Assembly (NCBI GenBank): GCA_025464645.1
Contig: JAODGF010000109.1
Coordinates: 1 to 11,231, forward strand
Source of the DNA: Methanosarcinales archaeon
GTDB taxonomy: Archaea > Halobacteriota > Syntropharchaeia > Alkanophagales > Methanospirareceae
Direction: 5' to 3'
Length of the DNA stretch: 11,231 nt
The position numbers were made by a program, and so were the translations under genes. Below are positions 1-6,091 of the stretch, piece after piece. The notes beneath the pieces are model-generated. The model had not been told where the DNA came from. It did no database searches and saw only the letters and a list, made by a program, of their open reading frames with translations. How positions within the stretch are numbered: position 1 is the first letter of the stretch; every line of letters begins with the position of its first letter.

Positions 1-1100
1 ATTTGATTTTTGAAAGCATGGTTGACGGCGTGTATGTCATTTCAGAGGACTACAAAGTAGAGTTTATGAACAAGGTTTTACGTCACGAGTTTGGAAACCG
101 GGTGGGGGATATATGCTATAAAGTGTTTCATAATCGCGAGGAGCCCTGTCCACTGTGCAAACTCAAGGAGGTGATAAAGGGAAAGACAGAGAGATGGGAA
201 TGGTACTCTCGCGGGAGGAATAAAACTTATGACCTCATTGAGACTCCTTTGAAGAATGTTGATGGAACGGTATCGAAATTAACAATATTTCGAGACATCA
301 CAGAACGGAAAAAAGCAGAGGAGGAGATTCGAAAGCTCAACCGCGAACTGGAGTTTAAAGTGGTGGATTTAGAGGAGGTGACAAGGATGAAATCGGATTT
401 CCTGTCTCTAACATCGCATGAATTGAGAACACCTCTGACACCCATGCAAGCGCAACTACAAATGCTGCAGGAGGGCTATATGGGAAGACTGAACGAGAAA
501 CAAGAGGATAGCATAGAAGTCATTCTCAGAAATCTTACGAGATTGGATAAATTGATTAACGACATCCTGGATATTTCAAGAATAGAAGCAGGGAGAATCA
601 AGATGTCTTTCGAGTCTATGAGTCTCAATGAGACTGTAAAAGAGGCAATAAAAATGCAGGAGCCTTTTGCAAAGAAAAAAAATCTTAAGATAAGAGCGAG
701 ATTAGCCGAATTGCCGGCTATCATTGGAGATGCCGAAAGATTAAGGCAGGCAATAGGTAATTTATTAAACAACGCGATTAAATTTTCTGATAACTCCGCT
801 GATGTGGTAGTCGAAACTATGCAAGTTGGAGAAGATGTTCTGTTTTGTGTAACAGATGATGGTATTGGGATTTCAAAAACGGACAAAGAGAAATTGTTCA
901 AACCTTTCTCTCAGATTGACAGTTCTATGAGCAGGGAACATGGGGGAACAGGTTTAGGATTAGCTATCGCTAAGGGAATCATACAAGCGCATAGTGGTAA
1001 GATATGGGTGGAAAGCGAGTTAGAAAAAGGTTCGACATTCTATTTTTCTATACCCATAAACCAGAAAATTACTGAGAAAGAAGTCCCTTATATAGGCTAA
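1..1100 (+). CDS. PAS-domain sensor histidine kinase, 5'-truncated by window edge
   Basis: The reading frame is open from the left edge, so the true start is probably outside the window; the TTG at position 3 is only the first possible start codon inside it. Numbering from that codon, the visible 365 residues hold one PAS domain (about 1-100, ending in a typical DITERKKAEEE linker), a short helical linker (about 101-128), a HisKA dimerisation domain with the H-box SHELRTPL (phospho-acceptor His139), and a HATPase domain with N-box NLLNNAIKF (Asn253/Asn257), G1 box DDGIG (285-289) and G2 box GGTGLGL (314-320). All catalytic boxes are intact, so an active autokinase is likely. No membrane segment is seen in the visible part and no receiver domain is fused. 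The PAS contains Cys38, Cys49 and Cys52 (CPLC), a pattern that could bind metal or a redox cofactor; this is inference. The signal sensed is unknown. It ends 13 nt before nrdJ on the same strand, so co-transcription is possible without proving a shared function. Confidence 0.93.
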   Translation, partial: LIFESMVDGVYVISEDYKVEFMNKVLRHEFGNRVGDICYKVFHNREEPCPLCKLKEVIKGKTERWEWYSRGRNKTYDLIETPLKNVDGTVSKLTIFRDITERKKAEEEIRKLNRELEFKVVDLEEVTRMKSDFLSLTSHELRTPLTPMQAQLQMLQEGYMGRLNEKQEDSIEVILRNLTRLDKLINDILDISRIEAGRIKMSFESMSLNETVKEAIKMQEPFAKKKNLKIRARLAELPAIIGDAERLRQAIGNLLNNAIKFSDNSADVVVETMQVGEDVLFCVTDDGIGISKTDKEKLFKPFSQIDSSMSREHGGTGLGLAIAKGIIQAHSGKIWVESELEKGSTFYFSIPINQKITEKEVPYIG

Positions 1101-1113
1101 ACTGGGATTCAGA

Positions 1114-4100
1114 ATGAAGAAAACAAGAGTTTCCAAAATACGCAAAAGAGATGGTCGAATAGTAAAATTTGAGCAGGGGAAGATCACAAACGCCATTTAC
1201 AAAGCGCTGCTTAGTGTTGGTATGGAGGGAGAAGAGCTTGCGGAAGAGCTAACTGAAAAGGTGGTGATTGAGCTTGAAAGGTCATTTGCAGCAAAAGCCA
1301 GAATCCCCTCGGTTGAAGATGTACAGGATGTAGTTGAGCACATGTTGATCGCAGCAGGGTTTAGTGAAGTTGCAAAAGCATATATCTTATATCGCCAGCA
1401 GCGTGCGGATATTCGCGGTTTAAAAAGGTTTATAGGAGTTAAGGATGATTTAAAGCTTTCATTGAATGCCGTAGAGGTATTGAAAAGAAGATACTTACTA
1501 AAGAACGAACAGGGGGAAGTTATCGAGACACCAGGTCAAATGCTCAAGCGTGTGGCAAGAGCAATAGCACGAGCAGAACTGAATTATGGTAAAAGCAAAG
1601 AAGAGGTAAAGGAAATTGAACGCAGATTTTATCTGTTAATGCGTAATTTAGAATTTCTGCCAAATAGTCCTACGCTGATGAATGCGGGAACTGAGCTCGG
1701 GCAGCTCGCTGCTTGTTTCGTTTTACCAGTTGAGGACTCGATAGGTGGTATCTTTGAGGCTGTTAGGAACATGGCTTTGATTCACCAAAGCGGAGGTGGA
1801 ACAGGTTTCTCTTTCTCCCGGCTGAGACCAAAGGGAGACGTGGTGAGATCAACGGGTGGAATTGCCTCAGGTCCCGTCTCTTTCATGCGTGTTTTTGACG
1901 TAGCTACGGATGTAATCAAGCAAGGAGGCAAAAGAAGAGGCGCGAACATGGGCATATTGAACGTTGAACATCCAGACATTCTGGAATTCATAAGAGCGAA
2001 AGCACGAGGAGAATTTGCCAATTTCAATATCTCCGTAGCGGTTACCGATGAGTTCATGCATGCAGTGGAGAGAAATGAAGAATATGGACTCATAAATCCG
2101 AGGACAGGAGAAGAGGTGAAGAGAATAAAAGCACGTGACGTTTTTAACGAAGTTGTAACCTACGCATGGAAGACAGGAGACCCGGGCATTATTTTCCTGG
2201 ACGAAATCAACAGGCATAATCCCATTTCTGCGGTTGGAAGGATAGAGGCGACGAATCCGTGCGTAACTGCTGATACATGGGTAATGACTGCGGAGGGCCC
2301 AAGACAGGTTGAGGAATTAATCGGCAAGAAGTTTGTTGCGGTTGTAAATGGCGAGGAATGGGAAAGTTCAGAAGCCGGATTCTTTGAAACCGGGGTGAGA
2401 CCAGTTTACAGATTAAAGACAGTAGAAGGATTTAAGTTGCGTCTGACAGCGGACCATCCTGTTATGAAAGTGGAGAGAATGACAAGGTATAAAGTCGAGG
2501 CGCAATGGAGCAATGCAGGGGATTTAAAGCCGGGCGATAAGATCATCATCAATAATCACCGCGATTTTGGTAATTGGAGCGTTAAGGGCAGATACACAGA
2601 AGGTGAGGGCTATTTAATTGGTCTGCTCTTGGGAGATGGAACAATCAAAAAAGACAAGGTAATCCTTTCCTCATGGGGTGACAGTAAAGGGGTGAAAGCA
2701 GTCAGATATGTGGCATATAACCATGCACAGTCTCTACCACACAGGTCTGATTTCGTGGGTTGGAATGCTGTAAAGGGGAGAAATGAGCACCGTCTCTCAA
2801 TGGGATATCTAAAGGGGTTAGCACAAGAACTTGGTTTAAATCCGGATAGGAAAATGATAACCGAGAAAATAGAGAAATCATCATTAGATTTCTGCAAAGG
2901 TCTGCTAAGGGGGCTATTCGATGCAGACGGCTCGGTTCAAGGGAATCAATCGAAAGGTGTTAGTGTAAGGCTTGCTCAGAGCGACATTGAGATTCTCAAG
3001 GCGGTTCAACGTATGTTTTTACGATTTGGGATATTCACGAAGATTTACATAAATAGGAGAAAAAAGAGGAAATCAAAACTGCCCGATGGCAAAGGAGGAT
3101 TCAATGAGTATATTACAAAGCCTCAGCACGAACTGGTAATTTCCAGAGAGAACTTATTGTATTTCGCTGAACAAGTTGGATTTGATGATGCAGAGAAAAT
3201 GGAAAAACTTGAAAATGCTATAAGGAATTATAAGAGGAAAATGAATCGAGAACGATTTGTAGCATCCGTAGAGGAAGTAGTTCCGGATGGTATAGAAAAG
3301 GTTTATGATGTTCAAATTCCGGGAATAAATGCTTTTGATGCCAACGGTTTTGTTGTGCATAACTGTGGCGAGCAGCCACTCCTACCGTATGATTCTTGCA
3401 ATTTAGGCTCAATCAACGTTTCAAAATTTGTCAAGAGTGATGAAGGTGAGATAGACTGGGAAAGGCTTAGAGAAGTAATTTGGACTTCTGTGAGGTTTTT
3501 AGACGGTGTCATAGATGTGAACAGGTATCCACTGCCAGAGATAGAGCAGATGACAAAAGCGAACAGGAAGATAGGGCTTGGAATAATGGGATTCGCAGAA
3601 CTGTTAATCAAGTTGGGAATAGCATATGATTCAAAGGATGCGCTCTCGCTGGGCGAAAAGCTTATGCAATTCATTACAAATGAAGCTCGGCAGAGTTCAA
3701 CAGAGCTTGGGGTTGAAAGGGGGTCTTTTTCTAACTTCGAACTCAGCGTTTGGAACTCTAAATACGAGGCGATGCGGAACGCCACGGTAACCACCATCGC
3801 GCCAACTGGGACAATAAGCATAATTGCGGGGTGCTCCAGCGGGATAGAGCCTATATTCGCAGTTGCTTTTGTTCGGAACGTAATGGGCGGGATGCTGGAG
3901 ATAAACAAGCTGTTTGAAGAGATGGCGAAGGAAAGGGGTTTTTATAGCAAAGAATTGATCACCGAGATTGCAAAATGCGGCTCGATACAGGATATTGATG
4001 GTATCCCAGAAGATGTTAAGAGGATGTTTGTTACCGCACTTGACCTCTCGCCGGAATGGCATGTGCGAATGCAAGCGGCATTTCAGAAATATACTGACAA

Positions 4101-4320
4101 TGCGGTCTCGAAAACAGTGAATCTGCCGGGTGATGCTACCTGGGCGGACGTAAAGAAAGTGTTTTTATTGGCTTACAAACTCAAGTGCAAGGGTATTACC
4201 ATTTATCGGTATGGAAGTAAAGAGCAGGTTCTGTCGCTGGATATTCCAAAGCTTATGCTTGAAGAGTATGTATGCGCTGATTCGGAATACACGGGTGAGT
4301 GCAGGATATGCTCGGTGTGA
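1114..4320 (+). CDS. nrdJ: Adenosylcobalamin-dependent (class II) ribonucleoside-diphosphate reductase containing an intein
   Basis: The product reduces ribonucleotides to deoxyribonucleotides with a B12-derived radical, supplying DNA precursors in the cytoplasm. The 1068-residue precursor starts with an ATP-cone allosteric domain (about 4-95). The catalytic barrel follows, with the first reductant cysteine in LAACFVLP (Cys201), a QGGKRRGANMG segment (270-280) and the active-site motif NPCGE. An intein (residues 383-750) interrupts that motif: NP lies at 381-382 and CGE resumes at 751-753. By comparison with Thermotoga maritima NrdJ (Cys134, Asn320, Cys322, Glu324, Cys333, from memory), the radical cysteine is Cys751, the catalytic Glu is Glu753 and the second disulfide cysteine is Cys762; the 11-residue Cys-Cys spacing matches. 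A PTGTIS motif and a C-terminal Cys1063-x2-Cys1066 shuttle pair follow. The spliced enzyme would be 700 residues, normal for the family. ATG 1114 is chosen because the ATP-cone begins at once; the ribosome site (GGGA) is weak. No frameshift is seen. Confidence 0.96.
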   Translation: MKKTRVSKIRKRDGRIVKFEQGKITNAIYKALLSVGMEGEELAEELTEKVVIELERSFAAKARIPSVEDVQDVVEHMLIAAGFSEVAKAYILYRQQRADIRGLKRFIGVKDDLKLSLNAVEVLKRRYLLKNEQGEVIETPGQMLKRVARAIARAELNYGKSKEEVKEIERRFYLLMRNLEFLPNSPTLMNAGTELGQLAACFVLPVEDSIGGIFEAVRNMALIHQSGGGTGFSFSRLRPKGDVVRSTGGIASGPVSFMRVFDVATDVIKQGGKRRGANMGILNVEHPDILEFIRAKARGEFANFNISVAVTDEFMHAVERNEEYGLINPRTGEEVKRIKARDVFNEVVTYAWKTGDPGIIFLDEINRHNPISAVGRIEATNPCVTADTWVMTAEGPRQVEELIGKKFVAVVNGEEWESSEAGFFETGVRPVYRLKTVEGFKLRLTADHPVMKVERMTRYKVEAQWSNAGDLKPGDKIIINNHRDFGNWSVKGRYTEGEGYLIGLLLGDGTIKKDKVILSSWGDSKGVKAVRYVAYNHAQSLPHRSDFVGWNAVKGRNEHRLSMGYLKGLAQELGLNPDRKMITEKIEKSSLDFCKGLLRGLFDADGSVQGNQSKGVSVRLAQSDIEILKAVQRMFLRFGIFTKIYINRRKKRKSKLPDGKGGFNEYITKPQHELVISRENLLYFAEQVGFDDAEKMEKLENAIRNYKRKMNRERFVASVEEVVPDGIEKVYDVQIPGINAFDANGFVVHNCGEQPLLPYDSCNLGSINVSKFVKSDEGEIDWERLREVIWTSVRFLDGVIDVNRYPLPEIEQMTKANRKIGLGIMGFAELLIKLGIAYDSKDALSLGEKLMQFITNEARQSSTELGVERGSFSNFELSVWNSKYEAMRNATVTTIAPTGTISIIAGCSSGIEPIFAVAFVRNVMGGMLEINKLFEEMAKERGFYSKELITEIAKCGSIQDIDGIPEDVKRMFVTALDLSPEWHVRMQAAFQKYTDNAVSKTVNLPGDATWADVKKVFLLAYKLKCKGITIYRYGSKEQVLSLDIPKLMLEEYVCADSEYTGECRICSV
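2260..3363 (+). other. Intein with LAGLIDADG homing endonuclease, inside nrdJ
   Basis: This in-frame 368-residue insert cuts itself out of the NrdJ precursor and joins the flanking pieces to restore NPCGEQPL. It begins at Cys383 (block A, CVTADTW) and ends at His749-Asn750, followed by Cys751 as the +1 nucleophile, all standard for a class 1 intein. Block B has Thr445-x2-His448 (TADH). The C-terminal block has VYDVQIPG then FVVHN. The central part carries two LAGLIDADG-type motifs, GLLLGDG (503-509, Asp508) and RGLFDADG (599-606, Asp605). Both catalytic acidic residues are kept, so the homing endonuclease is probably still active and the element may still be mobile. Splice junctions are set by the invariant residues and by the intact host motif on each side. 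The host insertion point is directly before the radical-bearing cysteine. Confidence 0.95.
4294..4298 (+). promoter_or_regulatory. Shine-Dalgarno GGTGA inside the end of nrdJ
   Basis: GGTGA matches the anti-Shine-Dalgarno visible at the 16S 3' end in this same window. It lies 9 nt before ATG 4308. It overlaps or abuts the alternative GTG at 4299, which argues for the ATG as the real start of the downstream gene. Confidence 0.5.
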
Positions 4321-4733
4321 AGGTTTTCTTTGGGAAGAAGGGGGTTTTATCAAAAATCTTTCAAGCAGGCAAATTGGAAAAGGTTCTTAAATATGGGTAC
4401 CATATACATCCCGAAGCTTTAAAAATTATCGAGTCGCTGGAAGAGGAAAAAGCGCTTGAAGTTTTGGGCTCCTTCTTCTTCTTGAAAAACCGTCAGCCAA
4501 AAAAGCCGCGGCGACGAGCTCAATTTGATGATGGAAAAGAACGATACACGTTGATTTTCAAAAAAGACGTAACAGAGAAGACTGCAAACATTACACTGAA
4601 AGAAGCGAGAAAGTTGAGTGAAACGGCAACGCTTGAACGAATACGAGAAGCATTGTTTGGCAAGAAGTTTGAGATAGAAGGCGTAAGGTTAAACGGAGGA
4701 TATTTTCTTGTAAAGGAGATTAGAGAAGTATAA
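4308..4733 (+). CDS. Conserved-looking hypothetical protein overlapping the nrdJ 3' end
   Basis: I do not recognise this 141-residue protein. The start ATG 4308 lies 13 nt inside nrdJ in another frame and is served by GGTGA at 4294-4298; a GTG at 4299 would add three residues. Such an overlap suggests translational coupling to the reductase. The protein is basic and soluble-looking, with no signal peptide or membrane helix. Residues about 17-60 look helical and contain GYHIHPEALKIIESL, followed by a very basic stretch KNRQPKKPRRR (60-70), then an alternation of strand-like and helical segments (79-141) ending in GGYFLVKEI. The first helical stretch faintly recalls the N-terminal region of archaeal DNA polymerase D small subunits, but this is an impression, not an assignment. 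A nucleic-acid-related role would fit the charge and the neighbour; that is inference. Confidence 0.7.
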   Translation: MLGVKVFFGKKGVLSKIFQAGKLEKVLKYGYHIHPEALKIIESLEEEKALEVLGSFFFLKNRQPKKPRRRAQFDDGKERYTLIFKKDVTEKTANITLKEARKLSETATLERIREALFGKKFEIEGVRLNGGYFLVKEIREV

Positions 4734-4739
4734 ACTAAA

Positions 4740-4811
4740 ATGGACACTGCCAAGAATATCCGGGCGAGCTTAAAAAAGCTTTATGGGAAGATAAAAAGTG
4801 CTAAAAAATAA
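4740..4811 (+). CDS. Possible 23-residue basic microprotein (doubtful)
   Basis: A short frame starts 6 nt after the stop of the preceding gene, on the same strand, and runs from ATG to TAA as MDTAKNIRASLKKLYGKIKSAKK. The product would be a strongly basic, potentially amphipathic helix. The nearest purine-rich site (GGAG near 4714) is over 20 nt away, so initiation would need coupling to the upstream stop. It could equally be the remnant of a longer gene or chance. Nothing else is seen in this gap. Confidence 0.2.
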   Translation: MDTAKNIRASLKKLYGKIKSAKK

Positions 4812-4834
4812 AAAATGCGTGGTTCTCCCACGCA
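4803..4834 (-). terminator. Hairpin plus T-tract terminator of the leftward block
   Basis: A perfect 7-bp stem TGCGTGG / CCACGCA (4816-4822 with 4828-4834) closes a 5-nt loop. Read on the minus strand it is followed directly by two runs of six T separated by one A (4803-4815). It lies 25 nt beyond the stop of the secreted-protein gene and in the gap between convergent genes. A U-tract is the normal archaeal stop signal; the hairpin strengthens the call. In the plus direction only a weak TTTT follows, so a bidirectional role is less certain. Confidence 0.7.
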
Positions 4835-4859
4835 CATAATCTGTTTTAAATTATCAAGC

Positions 4860-5219
4860 TCAACGATTGCCCCCATGTCTATTACCGCGTTGCTTGCCGC
4901 TACCATCACGCGGCTGCACATAATCGCCGTCTTGACCGTTCGGTATGCCGTCACCATCCGCGTCTCGACCGTTTATGCCGATGTTGTCGCAGATACCATC
5001 AACGTCCACAAAATTCCGGCCATAACCACCGAATCCATGGATACCACGATTATCACATACGCCGTCACCGTTTTCGTCCACGAATCCGGGACGTTCACCG
5101 ATGTTGCCGGCATCCACGTATCGTGGTCCGTTTTCTGGTCCGTATCGTGCAGCAGCAACTCCGATAGAAGTCGCTACCAGCGCCGCGATCAATATTCCAA
5201 CAATCAGTTTTGTTTTCAT
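4860..5219 (-). CDS. Secreted small protein with EF-hand/thrombospondin-3-like Asp loops
   Basis: The 119-residue product begins with a Sec-type signal peptide: Lys2/Lys4, a hydrophobic core at 5-20, and a likely cut after Val-Ala-Ala-Ala near residue 24. The mature part is about 95 residues, rich in Gly and Asp. It carries three calcium-binding-type loops: DENGDGVCD (48-56), a shortened DVDGICD (72-78) and a full DADGDGIPNGQD (86-97) with Asp at loop positions 1, 3, 5 and 12. The first two loops share a FVDxxG...CDN repeat whose Cys55 and Cys77 could form a disulfide. The tail is basic and Gly-rich. It should act outside the membrane, probably binding calcium; the function is unknown. ATG 5219 follows AGGAGGG at 5231-5237. 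It lies 121 nt after the membrane-protein gene on the same strand but seems to have its own control region. Confidence 0.85.
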   Translation of the reverse strand: MKTKLIVGILIAALVATSIGVAAARYGPENGPRYVDAGNIGERPGFVDENGDGVCDNRGIHGFGGYGRNFVDVDGICDNIGINGRDADGDGIPNGQDGDYVQPRDGSGKQRGNRHGGNR

Positions 5220-5230
5220 TTTCTCATTTT

Positions 5231-5237
5231 CCCTCCT
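5231..5237 (-). promoter_or_regulatory. Strong Shine-Dalgarno AGGAGGG for the secreted protein
   Basis: On the minus strand AGGAGGG lies 11 nt before the chosen ATG (5219), slightly far for an optimal site. An earlier ATG at 5227 opens only a three-codon frame (Met-Arg-Lys-stop) whose TGA overlaps the real start as ATGA. The signal peptide fixes the frame, so 5219 remains the start. Confidence 0.65.
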
Positions 5238-5311
5238 ATTTTTTTCAACGTGTTTCCACGGCTCTATATTGGAAATAACCCTATGTAAGCTTTTCTTTTC
5301 GCCCGGATTGT

Positions 5312-5341
5312 ACCCAAATTATACCCAAATCTCACCCAAAT
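5312..5341 (-). repeat. Three ATTTGGGT repeats phased at 11 bp
   Basis: On the plus strand ACCCAAAT occurs exactly at 5312-5319, 5323-5330 and 5334-5341, each copy 11 bp from the next, close to one helical turn. The array begins at the stop codon of the membrane-protein gene and ends about 90 bp before the secreted-protein start. That placement suits an upstream binding site for a regulator acting on the secreted-protein gene. The role is inferred from phasing and position only. Confidence 0.5.
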
Positions 5342-5649
5342 CATTTCCGACTTATATACAGCAATATCAACAACGCTACAAATTCAAACACATCGGGCAA
5401 TATCCAGAACCAGCCCAGGGCATACATACGACGCCAGCCGCACGTATAATGAAAAATCGGATTTGATGTGACCGTTTGCATAATCAGGAGAACAATAAAG
5501 GCAATCAACCCCATTGCGAATTTAGATTTTATCTGCTCGTAACTCCTCGCATAGATGAAAAGCAGGCATAACAGGAGTATAAGGTTTCCAAGCGTTATCA
5601 ACGTCTTGATATTGACGAGCAACATGTCCTGCATAACTACTGGCGGCAT
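5341..5649 (-). CDS. Small three-helix membrane protein, partner of the adjacent regulator
   Basis: The 102-residue product has three predicted membrane helices at about 14-34, 44-61 and 80-99, with little outside them and an ending WFWILPDVFEFVALLILLYISRK. ATG 5649 is chosen because AGGTGAT, a close match to the 16S anti-Shine-Dalgarno complement, lies 4 nt upstream; the GTG at 5658 is part of that site and would add three residues. The gene starts 12 nt after the stop of the winged-helix gene, so the two form one operon. The LPD-x3-E signature with three helices resembles small archaeal membrane proteins commonly encoded beside ArsR-like regulators (DUF7521-type, from memory). A role as sensor or anti-regulator for that DNA-binding protein is inference. 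Confidence 0.8.
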   Translation of the reverse strand: MPPVVMQDMLLVNIKTLITLGNLILLLCLLFIYARSYEQIKSKFAMGLIAFIVLLIMQTVTSNPIFHYTCGWRRMYALGWFWILPDVFEFVALLILLYISRK

Positions 5650-5661
5650 CTTTATCACCTT

Positions 5662-5967
5662 TTATTCTATTTCTTTTTCCCTTTTAAATTTATTCCACAT
5701 TTTATCTAAATAACCTTTAAAGACTTCATATTCCTTTTCCATGCCCGGGGATAAGAAATACACGGTGCCATATCTCTCTCCTGCTGATGTAATTACTTTA
5801 TTATCCTGGAGAACCTTGAGATGATGCCTTACGGTTTTGTAATCCAGTCCCAGTAACTCAGCCAACTGATTGGCGTTGTATGGTCTTTCCTTTAACGCTC
5901 TGATAATACGAGCACGATTTAGACCACCTTTCGTGCCAACAATCAGCCACCAGATTACACGTCTCAT
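5662..5967 (-). CDS. ArsR-like winged-helix transcriptional regulator
   Basis: This 101-residue protein is a single winged-helix domain. The first helix (about 17-27) is followed by the helix-turn-helix NANQLAELLGLDYKTVRHHL (31-50), a wing about 58-72 containing RYGTVYFLS, and a C-terminal helix (75-97) likely used for dimerisation. No cysteine metal site is present, so it is not a classical metal-sensing ArsR. It leads a two-gene operon with the membrane protein 12 nt downstream. A 59-bp dyad lies just upstream and may be its own operator. No clear ribosome site precedes ATG 5967, which fits leaderless or weakly led translation. Its signal and target genes cannot be read from sequence. Confidence 0.88.
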   Translation of the reverse strand: MRRVIWWLIVGTKGGLNRARIIRALKERPYNANQLAELLGLDYKTVRHHLKVLQDNKVITSAGERYGTVYFLSPGMEKEYEVFKGYLDKMWNKFKREKEIE

Positions 5968-5995
5968 CGTTCAATACTATCTACCGCTTTTACAA

Positions 5996-6054
5996 ACAAT
6001 GTCTTGAGTAGAGAACTGCACTTTCAAATGGGCTGTTCTTAGCAGTGACATTGT
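5996..6054 (-). promoter_or_regulatory. Long nested dyad upstream of the winged-helix gene
   Basis: Outer arms ACAATGTC (5996-6003) and GACATTGT (6047-6054) are perfect inverted complements. Inside them AGAACTGC (6012-6019) and GCTGTTCT (6032-6039) match at 7 of 8 positions around nearly the same centre (about 6025). The dyad begins 29 bp before the regulator's start. It may be an operator for a dimeric regulator, possibly autoregulation, or an RNA hairpin in the leader. The choice between these is not visible from sequence. Confidence 0.45.
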
Positions 6055-6080
6055 ATTTTTAGTAAAGGTTTTTGTGCAGC

Positions 6081-6086
6081 AAAAAA
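6081..6086 (-). terminator. T-tract after the channel gene
   Basis: A run of six T on the minus strand starts 5 nt beyond the channel stop codon, with further T-rich runs nearby. This fits the U-tract termination used by archaea, but no hairpin is seen. Confidence 0.35.
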
Positions 6087-6091
6087 GTTTG

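Noticed and set aside
2260..3363. The nrdJ insert considered as a separate homing-endonuclease gene or an RNA intron
   Set aside because: It is in frame with both exteins without stops and has all protein-splicing residues (Cys383, Thr445/His448, His749-Asn750, Cys751), so it is an intein.
3312..4074. Minus-strand frames of 125-198 codons opposite nrdJ
   Set aside because: The plus strand encodes intact intein C-terminal and RNR motifs; these frames are antisense shadows.
4815..5466. Plus-strand frames of 121-157 codons opposite the secreted protein and spacer
   Set aside because: The minus frame has a signal peptide, repeated Asp loops and a strong ribosome site; the plus frames have no start signal or recognisable domain.
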